A stretch of DNA of 64,000 bases from Phocaeicola faecium. GTDB taxonomy: Bacteria > Bacteroidota > Bacteroidia > Bacteroidales > Bacteroidaceae. Positions 52,852 to 61,183 of this stretch are shown here, piece after piece; within the stretch, counting starts at the first letter, position 1; every line of letters begins with the position of its first letter. The notes under the pieces were generated by a model. That model was not told the origin of the DNA and did no database searches. It saw only the letters and a program-made list of their open reading frames with translations. The stretch lies in contig NZ_JACSPQ010000006.1 in NCBI RefSeq assembly GCF_014837055.1, positions 62,001 through 126,000 on the forward strand, given 5' to 3'. A program made the translations under genes and the position numbers.

Positions 52852-55359
52852 ATGAACCAGTTTAAGAGATTTCTTCCCGATGTGATAGCCATTGTGCTTT
52901 TCGTGTTGATTTCGTTTGTTTATTTTCTTCCGGCTGTGAGTGAAGGACGTATTCTGGCGCAACACGATGCCGTAGCAGGTATCGGGGCAGGTCATGAGAT
53001 GCAAGACTACTTGGAAAAAACGGGTGAGCGTACGCGGTGGACGAATGCTATTTTCGGAGGTATGCCTACTTATCAGATGTCGCCCAGTTACGATTCTACC
53101 GACACGCTGAGCTTTATCCAAAAAATCTACCATCTTTTTCTCCCCACTTATGTATGGTATGTATTCGTCATGCTGTTAGGCTTTTATATCCTGCTTCGCG
53201 CTTTCGATTTCAAGGCTTGGATGGCGACATTGGGAGCCGTGATATGGGCTTTTTCTTCTTATTTCTTTATAATTATAGCCGCCGGACACATTTGGAAGTT
53301 CGTGGCGTTGGCTTATATTCCGCCCACCATAGCCGGTATGGTACTGGCATATCGCGGTAAATACCTGTGGGGAGGAATCGTTACGGCACTGTTCGTAGCC
53401 CTTCAGATTACGGCCAACCATCCGCAGATGAGCTATTATTTCTTATTCGTCATGCTTTTTATGGCGATAGCTTACGGCGTTTCGGCATGGAAGGAGAAAC
53501 AAATGCCGCGTTTCCTGAAAGCCAGCGGAGTGTTGGTGATAGCCGGATTAGTAGGCGTTTGCATTAACCTTTCGAATCTTTACCATACCTATGAATACAG
53601 TAAAGAAACCATGCGCGGCAAAAGCGAGCTGGTAAAGGAAAACACAGCAGACCAGACCGACAGTGGGCTGGAGCGCAGCTATATTACGCAATGGAGTTAC
53701 GGAATAGGCGAAACTTTCTCATTGCTTGTGCCGAATGTGAAAGGAGGAGCTTCCGTTCCGTTGGCGCAGAACGAAAAAGCAATGGAAAAGGCCGACCCTG
53801 CTTACATGGGCTTATATAGTCAGTTAGGACAGTATTGGGGTGAACAGCCCGGAACGTCCGGACCGGTTTATGTAGGAGCTTTTGTTATGTTTTTGTTTAT
53901 TCTGGGACTGTTCCTTGTTAAAGGCCCGATGAAGTGGGCATTGGTAGCGGGTACTGTCTTTTCCATACTTCTTTCATGGGGACATAATTTCATGGGACTG
54001 ACCAATTTCTTTATCGACTACATCCCGATGTACAGTAAGTTCCGTGCCGTTTCTTCCATACTTGTCATCGCAGAATTTACGATACCTTTGTTGGCAATCA
54101 TGGCATTGAAAGAAGTCGTAGAGCGTCCCGCCCTGTTCCGCGAGCGTTCACGGGCGTTCTATATCAGCTTCGTGTTGACCGGAGGGCTCGCTCTGCTGTT
54201 TGCACTGGCTCCATCGTTCTTTTTCCCGTCGTACGTCTCGACAATAGAAATGAGTGCATTGAAACAAGCTATTCCTGCCGACCAGTTGGCACCGATTCTG
54301 ATAAATCTGGAAGACATGCGTCAGGCTATTTTCACATCCGATGCTTGGCGTAGTTTCTTCATCGTGCTGATAGGATTCGTGTTGGTGATAATCTATTGTA
54401 CGAAGCGTATGAAAGCCTCCGTTCTGATAGCCACACTCACGTTGCTCTGTCTGGCGGATATGTGGAATGTGAACAAGCGTTACCTTTATGATGAGCAGTT
54501 CGTGGCGAAAGGTACGGAAATGCAACCCTTCATGCAGCCTTCGCCCACCGATAAAGAGATTCTGAAAGACCAAACGCTGGATTACCGTGTGCTGAACTTG
54601 TCGGTCAATACCTTTAACGAGAACAATACGGCGTATTGGCATAAAAGCATTGGCGGTTACCATGCGGCAAAACTCCGCCGTTACCAAGAAATTATAGAAG
54701 AACATATTCAGGGCGAAATAGCCTCGCTTTATGATAAATTGCCGACAGTGGGAGGTGACATGGAGCAAGTGGATGCCACGCTGACTCCGGTTTTGAACAT
54801 GCTGAATACGCGCTACATCATATTCCCCTTGCAGGGAGGCAATACAGTACCGCTGTTCAATCCTCATGCCTTAGGCAATGCTTGGTTTGTGGATGAAGTT
54901 AAATACGTGGATAATGCCAATGAAGAGATAGAGGCGCTGCATCACAATAATCCGGCTCTGACTGCAGTGGTAGATAAGAAATTTGCCGCACAAGTGAAAC
55001 AGACGGATGCGCAGCGTGACAGCCTGAGCGTAATAACGTTGACCGATTATCAGCCGAACGCATTGCGCTATGAGGTTGATTCGCCCCAAGGAGGAACGGT
55101 TGTGTTTGCCGAGATTTATTATCCGGGATGGCGTTCGTACATCGACGGTCAAGAGGTGGAACACGGGCGTGCAGATTATATTTTGCGTGCGATGAATGTT
55201 CCGTCGGGCAAGCATACGATTGAATTTAAATTCGATCCCCAATCGCTTCATGTAACCGAAGCGGTAGCGTTTACCGCGCTTGCGCTCTTGGCGTTGGGCG
55301 TTCTGGCAGCCGTTTTACTTCGGATATGCAAGAAACGTCGGGCAGAGGTGAAGCAATAA
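52852..55359 (+). CDS. YfhO-type polytopic membrane protein (putative glycosyltransferase)
   Basis: An 835-residue integral membrane protein of the YfhO family, related to GT-C fold enzymes that use lipid-linked sugars and act outside the cytoplasmic membrane. The first segment DVIAIVLFVLISFVYFLPA is followed by an acidic loop (AQHDAVAGIGAGHEMQDY), about twelve to thirteen membrane segments, a large soluble C-terminal domain (about 560-800) and a final membrane helix with a basic tail. NHPQMSYYF and RAVSSILVIAEFTIPLL are typical of the family. In Gram-positives YfhO adds sugars to teichoic acids; the Bacteroidales substrate is unknown to me. Confidence 0.85.
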   Translation: MNQFKRFLPDVIAIVLFVLISFVYFLPAVSEGRILAQHDAVAGIGAGHEMQDYLEKTGERTRWTNAIFGGMPTYQMSPSYDSTDTLSFIQKIYHLFLPTYVWYVFVMLLGFYILLRAFDFKAWMATLGAVIWAFSSYFFIIIAAGHIWKFVALAYIPPTIAGMVLAYRGKYLWGGIVTALFVALQITANHPQMSYYFLFVMLFMAIAYGVSAWKEKQMPRFLKASGVLVIAGLVGVCINLSNLYHTYEYSKETMRGKSELVKENTADQTDSGLERSYITQWSYGIGETFSLLVPNVKGGASVPLAQNEKAMEKADPAYMGLYSQLGQYWGEQPGTSGPVYVGAFVMFLFILGLFLVKGPMKWALVAGTVFSILLSWGHNFMGLTNFFIDYIPMYSKFRAVSSILVIAEFTIPLLAIMALKEVVERPALFRERSRAFYISFVLTGGLALLFALAPSFFFPSYVSTIEMSALKQAIPADQLAPILINLEDMRQAIFTSDAWRSFFIVLIGFVLVIIYCTKRMKASVLIATLTLLCLADMWNVNKRYLYDEQFVAKGTEMQPFMQPSPTDKEILKDQTLDYRVLNLSVNTFNENNTAYWHKSIGGYHAAKLRRYQEIIEEHIQGEIASLYDKLPTVGGDMEQVDATLTPVLNMLNTRYIIFPLQGGNTVPLFNPHALGNAWFVDEVKYVDNANEEIEALHHNNPALTAVVDKKFAAQVKQTDAQRDSLSVITLTDYQPNALRYEVDSPQGGTVVFAEIYYPGWRSYIDGQEVEHGRADYILRAMNVPSGKHTIEFKFDPQSLHVTEAVAFTALALLALGVLAAVLLRICKKRRAEVKQ

Positions 55360-55377
55360 TCCGTCGGGCAATACCCT

Positions 55378-55439
55378 AAAAAACAACCCATGCAATGGAG
55401 GAAACAGCGTGTGTTCACCATTGTATGGGTTTGTTTTTT
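55378..55439. terminator. Bidirectional terminator between the YfhO-type gene and the thioredoxin gene
   Basis: The arms at 55378-55398 and 55418-55439 pair over about 20 bases with few mismatches (AACCCATGCAATGG with CCATTGTATGGGTT at the core), with A- and T-runs at the outer ends. Confidence 0.85.
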
Positions 55440-55467
55440 GTGAATGGAAGCCGTAAGATTTCCGTTT

Positions 55468-55950
55468 TTACTTCTTGCCCAAAAGGAACTCGTCGATAGC
55501 CTTTTTCAGCGTAGCTTTAGGCATCGCCCCCTGTCCTATCTGCGGTTCTCCTTCCGCGGGGATGAAAAGTAAGGTAGGAATACTTCGGATGCCAAAAGCA
55601 GCCGACAGCTCCGGTTCTTTGTCCGTATCTACCTTATAAATTACGATTTGTCCATCGTACTCTTTAGCCATTTCTTCCAATAGCGGAGCAATCATTTTAC
55701 ACGGGCCACACCATGTAGCGTAAAAGTCTACGATAGCGGGTTTGTCCCCTTCGTATTTCCATTCGTTCGGATTTTTCTCATAGTTATAAACTTTCGTCAG
55801 AAAGTCTGCTTTATTTAGGTGAATAACCTTGCCATTTTCTGTTGTTTCCATATTCTTTTCAGTTTTCGTATTGTCGTTATGGTTCGTGCTGCTGCCACAT
55901 GCCGTATTAACGGCAAGTATGGCAAGCGCGAAGAATATAAACTTTTTCAT
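55468..55950 (-). CDS. Thioredoxin-fold lipoprotein with active CGPC
   Basis: A 160-residue lipoprotein with lipobox NTAC (Cys18), a polar linker (19-40) and a complete thioredoxin domain: VDFYATWCGPCKMIAPLL with Cys81 and Cys84, KVDTDKEPELSAAFGIRSIPTLLF with the cis-proline, and a C-terminal helix. Unlike the lipoprotein at 7442, it keeps the redox pair. The ATG at 55950 is chosen because it begins the signal peptide; an in-frame extension upstream looks random. It is expected in the periplasm, membrane-anchored, where it would reduce or exchange disulfides. Confidence 0.92.
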   Translation of the reverse strand: MKKFIFFALAILAVNTACGSSTNHNDNTKTEKNMETTENGKVIHLNKADFLTKVYNYEKNPNEWKYEGDKPAIVDFYATWCGPCKMIAPLLEEMAKEYDGQIVIYKVDTDKEPELSAAFGIRSIPTLLFIPAEGEPQIGQGAMPKATLKKAIDEFLLGKK

Positions 55951-56143
55951 ATCATATAAACAATTAGTTGGGTAAAAAGGTTTAGAGCCTGTCTGATTTT
56001 TTGCAGAATAACCCGTTTGTAAAAAAATCACCACAAAGAATACAAAGAGGCACACACTTTTTCAAACTATTAAATTCGATGTGAGACTCTGTATCCCCTG
56101 TGGTGAAAACTGCATCATCAGCAGGATGTTGTGCTGAAGTTAA

Positions 56144-56365
56144 TCAATATTCCTCCTCGTTGAAAAAGAAATCTTCCTTGCTGGGGTAATCGGGCCAAAT
56201 ATCTTCAATGCTTTCATATATTTCGCCTTCATCTTCCATCTCTTGCAAATTCTCAATTACTTCCAACGGAGCGCCTGAGCGCATTGCGTAATCAATCAAT
56301 TCGTCCTTTGTTGCCGGCCATGGAGCATCCTCCAATTTTGAGGCCAATTCTAATGTCCAATACAT
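56144..56365 (-). CDS. DUF2795 family small protein
   Basis: A 73-residue acidic protein. LASKLEDAPWPATKDELIDYAMRSGAPLEVIENLQEM is the DUF2795 core, which in other bacteria reads as a small helical domain with the signature WPATKxEL. The C-terminus is strongly acidic (EDEGEIYESIEDIWPDYPSKED). It has no signal peptide or membrane segment. Its function is unknown; it lies alone between the thioredoxin and cobalamin genes on the same strand. Confidence 0.85.
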   Translation of the reverse strand: MYWTLELASKLEDAPWPATKDELIDYAMRSGAPLEVIENLQEMEDEGEIYESIEDIWPDYPSKEDFFFNEEEY

Positions 56366-56432
56366 AGTATATCAGTTTTTAAAAGTTTCACACGTTTCTG
56401 ATTATTGAGCCACAAAAATATAACAAATTCTT

Positions 56433-57005
56433 TCATTCGCAATTCTTATCCCAATAAATTTCCTCACAATGTGTTAAATCGTTTAGTTTTCTTGATAAAA
56501 CAAACAAATAATCTGACAATCTGTTCATGAAGCGTTTGACTTTTTCATCGAGGATTTCACTTCTTTCTTCGGTTTCTAATGCAAGAATCCGCCGTTCCGA
56601 ACGTCGGCATACGGTCCGGCATACGTGACAAACGGCAGCTGCTTGCGAGCCGCCGGGTAAAATAAATCCCGAAAGTGCCGGCAGCGATGAATTGATTTCA
56701 TCAATGGCTTTCTCCAGTTTCGTTATACTGTCTTCTGATATACGGCTTTCTATGCGAATTTCTGTTCGCTCAGGGTCGGTGGCGAGGTATGAGCCTACGG
56801 AAAATAGCTTATGTTGTATGTATTGTAAAAATTGTTTGCTTTTTTCATCTTCCGTAACGGTTATCAGCCATCCGATGCAAGCATTCAGTTCGTCTACGGT
56901 TCCGTAGGCTTCCAAGCGTGCATGAGTTTTCGGGACACGTACTCCTCCTACCAGCGAAGTCATGCCTTTGTCTCCCGTGCGGGTATAAATTTTATCCAGT
57001 TTCAT
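56433..57005 (-). CDS. Cob(I)alamin adenosyltransferase, PduO type
   Basis: A 190-residue ATP:corrinoid adenosyltransferase that makes adenosylcobalamin. The ATP-binding N-terminus is KIYTRTGDKGMTSLVGG (residues 5-21), YGTVDELNACIGW (34-46) follows, and the C-terminal motif is CHVCRTVCRRSERR, where the usual alanine is a cysteine. The conserved LPGG stretch precedes it. Length fits the family. It starts 12 bp after the methyltransferase-like gene, so the two probably share a transcript. Adenosylcobalamin would serve methylmalonyl-CoA mutase in propionate metabolism. Confidence 0.94.
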   Translation of the reverse strand: MKLDKIYTRTGDKGMTSLVGGVRVPKTHARLEAYGTVDELNACIGWLITVTEDEKSKQFLQYIQHKLFSVGSYLATDPERTEIRIESRISEDSITKLEKAIDEINSSLPALSGFILPGGSQAAAVCHVCRTVCRRSERRILALETEERSEILDEKVKRFMNRLSDYLFVLSRKLNDLTHCEEIYWDKNCE

Positions 57006-57016
57006 GGTCTGTTTGA

Positions 57017-57697
57017 TTAAAGGAAGTTTACAATGCGGTGTTCTTTCGTACGCTCTTTGTTGAAAAAAACCAATCCGATGTCGTATAAGTCGAAAGTAAC
57101 TCCGGTTCGTTTATCGGCTATTATTTCTTTCCACCAGCGTTTTTTCTCCTCATTTTCGTAAGGTTTTCCAATAATGAAACAAGTCTTTGCATCGGCAAGA
57201 GGAAGGAGCAGCTCAAAAATTTCCCGATAGTAAGCAGTATGAGCGATGTGTACCACATCGGGCTTCTTTCCTTCTTGTATCAGAGTTTGGATTTTTTTTA
57301 TGATGTCTCCCCATTGATAATCTATGGCAGCTTTGGTAGATAAGATACGTTCTACTGCGTCTTGTCGTTCGCTTGCGTATGAGTGGATGTGCAGCTTGGT
57401 ACAGGCTTCTGCCATGTATCGGGTGCTGATTCCACTGCCTGTTTCAGCCTCGATAAGTAGCGAAGGCTGTAGGTAGTTGATAAGACGGAATAGAAGTTTA
57501 TCCACTTTCTCGCGATAGTGAGGCAAGTGGTTGACAACTCTTCTCAGGTGGTGTAAGGGGGCATAAGCGTAAAAAGGCATTTGTTCGTAAATGACAAAGG
57601 TTGTCAAAAAAAAGTCGGAAGGTGAATGTATGCCATATCCTTTCCGATGACGAAAGCGTTTACACCAGTTTAAACTTCGTAAGAGGATGTCTTCCAT
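57017..57697 (-). CDS. Methyltransferase-like protein, degenerate or divergent
   Basis: A 226-residue protein with the Bacteroidales signature RHRKGYGIHSPSDFFLTTFV (as two overlapping segments) and PFYAYAPLHHLRRV. The central part LLIEAETGSGISTRYMAEA resembles motif I of class I SAM-dependent methyltransferases, with glycines kept but spacing unusual (ETGSGIST instead of xGxGxG). An RQDAVERIL segment and VVHIAHTAYY follow. I infer an O-methyltransferase-like fold; activity is doubtful. Its 3' end lies 12 bp before the adenosyltransferase gene. Confidence 0.65.
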   Translation of the reverse strand: MEDILLRSLNWCKRFRHRKGYGIHSPSDFFLTTFVIYEQMPFYAYAPLHHLRRVVNHLPHYREKVDKLLFRLINYLQPSLLIEAETGSGISTRYMAEACTKLHIHSYASERQDAVERILSTKAAIDYQWGDIIKKIQTLIQEGKKPDVVHIAHTAYYREIFELLLPLADAKTCFIIGKPYENEEKKRWWKEIIADKRTGVTFDLYDIGLVFFNKERTKEHRIVNFL

Positions 57698-57734
57698 GCT
57701 GCTATTGAGTTTATAGGTAGAGTGATTTTGGCGG

Positions 57735-57742
57735 CAAAGATA
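57735..57742 (-). promoter_or_regulatory. Predicted -7 element TATCTTTG for the methyltransferase-like gene
   Basis: The minus strand reads TATCTTTG at 57742-57735, 38 bases before the start codon. No clear -33 element. Confidence 0.5.
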
Positions 57743-57771
57743 ATAAAAATGCAGATTGATAGATAAAAAGA

Positions 57772-57840
57772 AAGCGCGGATTACGCTTATTTTTCAGGAA
57801 ATATCCGTAAAAATTCCTTTAAATTACGCAATCCGCGCTT
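57772..57840. repeat. Inverted repeat AAGCGCGGATT between ferritin and methyltransferase-like genes
   Basis: AAGCGCGGATT (57772-57782) and its complement (57830-57840) are perfect 11-bp arms around 47 bases. It lies directly beside the GCCTGTTT-type hairpin at 57841-57924. Confidence 0.6.
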
Positions 57841-57924
57841 AGAGCCTGTTTGAATTTTCCGATAAGTTGTTTTTATCAGCTTCCCTTTTTCAAACTGGAG
57901 CAGGGCAAAATTTAAACAAGCTCT
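57841..57924. repeat. Dispersed AGAGCCTGTTT element, longer form
   Basis: AGAGCCTGTTTGAATTTT (57841-57858) and AAAATTTAAACAAGCTCT (57907-57924) are imperfect inverted ends with a second short hairpin between. It lies just past the ferritin stop and may act as its terminator. Confidence 0.6.
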
Positions 57925-57952
57925 TAGGGGATAAATGTTTTATTGCGAAAAA

Positions 57953-58438
57953 TTATTGGCGAGCACCCAATTTGTCGTCCATGTACAACAGGCTTGCTTG
58001 ATCGGTGCAATGTTTCAACTTGTCAACAATGCTTTGAGCCGTAGCCTCTTCTTCCACCTGTTCGCGTACATAACCCCACAAGAAGTCTTGCGAAGCCTTG
58101 TCTTTTACTTCCGAAGCTACGTTTACCAAGTTGTCAATCAGTTCAGATACGTGGCATTCGTGGTTGTAAACATGTTCGAATACTTCGAGGATGCTTCCCC
58201 AGCCTTGCGGAACAACATCAACTTTGTCAACTTTGGCTACTCCGCCACGTTTGGCAATGTAATCTGCAAGGTCGTAAGCGTGTTGCAGTTCTTCTTGTGA
58301 CTGTAATTTCAGCCAATGAGCGAATCCGTCGAAACCCTGACTTTTCAAGTAGAAAGACATAGAAAGATAAAGGTTAGACGACCACATTTCTGCTGTGATT
58401 TGTTCGTTGATTGCGTTTTGTAATTTTTCTGAGATCAT
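57953..58438 (-). CDS. ftnA: Ferritin
   Basis: A 161-residue bacterial non-heme ferritin that oxidises and stores iron in a 24-mer. The ferroxidase ligands fall in NEQITAEMWSSNLYLSM (Glu near 17), SQEELQHAYDL (Glu near 50, His near 53), HVYNHECHV and VREQVEEEATAQSIVDKL (Glu near 127-130). The four-helix fold is complete. There is no heme Met pattern of bacterioferritin. It is transcribed alone. Confidence 0.95.
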   Translation of the reverse strand: MISEKLQNAINEQITAEMWSSNLYLSMSFYLKSQGFDGFAHWLKLQSQEELQHAYDLADYIAKRGGVAKVDKVDVVPQGWGSILEVFEHVYNHECHVSELIDNLVNVASEVKDKASQDFLWGYVREQVEEEATAQSIVDKLKHCTDQASLLYMDDKLGARQ

Positions 58439-58520
58439 AATCGTATGTTTTTAATGAATATTTTCTTTATCTTCTATATCAACAAATGAAATGCCATTAT
58501 TCCTATTTTGGCTATGAATT

Positions 58521-59495
58521 TTATTTCTCTGTCAACTTGTCATTCCGCCCGGGAAAAGGTTGTAACATTGTTTGCTTTCCCCAGAAAAAGGGAGAAAGAT
58601 GGAGGCGGTCGATGACCCACGCCAGAGCGAAACATCCTGTAACGGTAATAGCCAAAGCTGTAAAGAGGAAAAGCATTCCGGAAGGGTCAAAACCGAACAT
58701 GCCTGCCAGCGGTTTTACTGTGATGGTAAAAACCGGAGAGAATATCAATAAGACCAGTGTGTGCGAACCGATGTATGCGCATATTGTTTTCATTCGGGCA
58801 GGGAGGAAGCGAAATAATGTCAGTGTCAAACTAACAGCCAAATAGGTTATTGCTATGCCTCCGGGAACCGATTTGTTCAGATTTTCAGGGAAACAGGCAA
58901 GTATCGTGAAGGGGATAACCGACCATACAGACGGGCGAAAAAAGGACGTAAAACGCAAGCCGTAGCGTTGCATTACGCAACCCATAGCGAAGTATAACGC
59001 ATTGGGTAGCGATACGATGTCTAACCGCATGGATTCGGCAGCATAAATTAACGACAAAATAATGGGTAAAACAAGCGGGTCGCGCGACTTCCGGGTAAGG
59101 CGGTCGACGGCAAAATAAGTGATGCCGCATACCATCAGTGTATGCAGATACCAGTACGGCCCTAACGGATGAAGCAATAACTTCTCTATCCAAACGCCGA
59201 AGCTGAGTTCTTCTACCCGTTCGCGTACCGGAAGTATGGCAGACATCACGATGTATCCGCTTTCCATGATTGCATAAGGGATGAATATCCATACCATCGT
59301 ATGCAGGAAAGCGCGCAGGCTTTTGTTGATGTTCATCAAATACCCTGAAATGATTAAGAAAGCAGGCATGTGGAAGGTATATACCAGCTGCTTGGCATAC
59401 GGATATTTGTCTCCGATGTAGACCAAATGGAAAACAATCATCAGGAGTATAAATGTACACTTCAGGTAATCAATTTCTTTTATGCGCTGTTTCAT
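58521..59495 (-). CDS. Membrane acyltransferase, family 3
   Basis: A 324-residue polytopic membrane protein with about ten helices. The N-terminus RIKEIDYLKCTFILLMIVFHLVY carries the family's conserved His on the first helix (residue 22), and FHMPAFLIISGYLMN follows, as in O-acetyltransferases such as fucose 4-O-acetylase. HPLGPYWYLHTLMVCG is also typical. It would transfer acetyl or succinyl groups from the cytoplasm to a surface glycan. It lies alone, divergent from the TPR regulator. Its substrate is unknown. Confidence 0.9.
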   Translation of the reverse strand: MKQRIKEIDYLKCTFILLMIVFHLVYIGDKYPYAKQLVYTFHMPAFLIISGYLMNINKSLRAFLHTMVWIFIPYAIMESGYIVMSAILPVRERVEELSFGVWIEKLLLHPLGPYWYLHTLMVCGITYFAVDRLTRKSRDPLVLPIILSLIYAAESMRLDIVSLPNALYFAMGCVMQRYGLRFTSFFRPSVWSVIPFTILACFPENLNKSVPGGIAITYLAVSLTLTLFRFLPARMKTICAYIGSHTLVLLIFSPVFTITVKPLAGMFGFDPSGMLFLFTALAITVTGCFALAWVIDRLHLSPFFWGKQTMLQPFPGRNDKLTEK

Positions 59496-59566
59496 TGGAG
59501 ACTTTTTATTGCAAAAATAATGAAATCAGGAAGAATATTTGTATTTTTGAAAACAAATTGTAACAC

Positions 59567-61183
59567 ATGGGAAAATATTGTTTTATATTGCTATCATTTC
59601 TTTTTGTTTGCTTCGGATGTTGGGGACACGCTTCTTCGGAGAATGAAATAAAGAGTCTGCTGGAAAAGGCTGAACAGAGTTTGTATTCCAATCCGGTTCA
59701 GTCTGCCTTTTTCGCACAGCGGGCTTATAAACAGACGTCCGATGTTTCACAGAAGATTCATTCGCTTTCGCTATATGCACAGGCAGAGCGATTATTGGGG
59801 AATTACGATGGAGGTATTCAAGCTCTTTATGAAGCTGCGGAAATGATTCCCCAAGACGATCATTCGTGGAAAGGCAAAATCTATAATCAGATGAGTATCA
59901 GCTATTGCAGCTTGGGAGATTATACTAAGGCAATCGAATTGAATGACGAAGCGATGGCTTGGTCGAAGGTTGAAAACGATTCGGTAAATCTGGCACGGGT
60001 GTATAATAACAGGGGCATAATCCATATATACATCAATGAGTTTCAGCAGGCAGAACGTTTCTTTAACTTGGCTTTGGAGATAAACCGGAGAAACAAGGAT
60101 TTAAAGAATATCGCCGCCAACTTGAATAATCTTTGCCTGTATCCCGGAAAGCTGGATATGCAAATCCGTTGGATAAGCGAAGCCATTGTGATTAACCGCA
60201 ATTTAAACGCTACTTGCTCGTTGAGTGAGAATTATAATAATTTGGGGCGGCTGTATTATTATCAGAAAAAATATCCTCAAGCCATCGTTGTTTTAGACAA
60301 GGCTTTTAAGCTGGCTTCAAAGGTCGGAGCGAAAGGGATTATATGTGATAATTATGAATACTCTGCGATGGTGTATGCTGCCATAGGCAATTATAAGAAA
60401 GCTTACGAAAAACAGGTGGCATTATATACGCTTAGCAAAGAGATACAGAGCAGTAATAAGTTACGTATGGTGGAGCAAAATATGGCAGAAAAACGCCTTT
60501 TGTTCCAGCAGCAAGAAACGGAGCGTAAAGAGCAGGAGTATAAAATAGCGCAGTTGAGAAGAAATATCCTGACCATTGTGATCGTTGCTTTTTCATTGGC
60601 TATTATCGGGCTGTTGCTCCATCAGCGGTTTAAACGTAAAAAGAAACTTCAACTGATTAATACCCAGTATTTGCTGGAACAGTCGGAGCATGAAGTGGCG
60701 AAGCTGAAGGTGCAACAGCAGAAGATGGAGCTTGACAAAACGCAGGCGGAGCTGGAAACCAACAAGCAGGAGATAACAGACTTTGCCGTGTTTCTGCAAA
60801 GCCGTAACGAGGTGTTGGATAAAATCCGCGACCTGATAAAAGAGAGCTACAAAATGGAAGGTACGGAGCTGATTACTCATCTGAAGAAAATCAATGCGTT
60901 CATCAGTCAGCACCAGAATGGCGAAAAGACCAATAACATGACCTTGCAACACATTGATGAAAAGAATCAGGAGTTTATTAAAAGACTCACCCTGCGTCAT
61001 CCTAATCTGACACAGGGCGAGATACATCTTGCCACGCTGCTGCGCGTGGAACTTTCTACCAAAGAGATTGCCATGCTGACCGGAACCACTCCGAAAACCA
61101 TCAACATGAATCGTTATCGTCTGCGGAAATCGTTGGAGCTTTCTGCCGAAGATGACTTGGTGACTTATATCCGCTCGATTTAG
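59567..61183 (+). CDS. Membrane-anchored TPR protein with C-terminal helix-turn-helix
   Basis: A 538-residue protein with a signal sequence, six to seven TPR-like repeats (about 25-300: for example GDYTKAIELNDEAM, NEFQQAERFFNLAL, KKYPQAIVVLDKAF), one membrane helix (about 333-353), a coiled coil (about 360-410) and a C-terminal LuxR-like helix-turn-helix (LTQGEIHLATLLRVELSTKEIAMLTGTTPKTINMNRYRLRK). The TPRs would sit in the periplasm and the DNA-binding part in the cytoplasm, a one-component transmembrane regulator found in Bacteroidetes. Its stop overlaps the stop of the converging gene by 4 bases. Target genes are unknown. Confidence 0.85.
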   Translation: MGKYCFILLSFLFVCFGCWGHASSENEIKSLLEKAEQSLYSNPVQSAFFAQRAYKQTSDVSQKIHSLSLYAQAERLLGNYDGGIQALYEAAEMIPQDDHSWKGKIYNQMSISYCSLGDYTKAIELNDEAMAWSKVENDSVNLARVYNNRGIIHIYINEFQQAERFFNLALEINRRNKDLKNIAANLNNLCLYPGKLDMQIRWISEAIVINRNLNATCSLSENYNNLGRLYYYQKKYPQAIVVLDKAFKLASKVGAKGIICDNYEYSAMVYAAIGNYKKAYEKQVALYTLSKEIQSSNKLRMVEQNMAEKRLLFQQQETERKEQEYKIAQLRRNILTIVIVAFSLAIIGLLLHQRFKRKKKLQLINTQYLLEQSEHEVAKLKVQQQKMELDKTQAELETNKQEITDFAVFLQSRNEVLDKIRDLIKESYKMEGTELITHLKKINAFISQHQNGEKTNNMTLQHIDEKNQEFIKRLTLRHPNLTQGEIHLATLLRVELSTKEIAMLTGTTPKTINMNRYRLRKSLELSAEDDLVTYIRSI

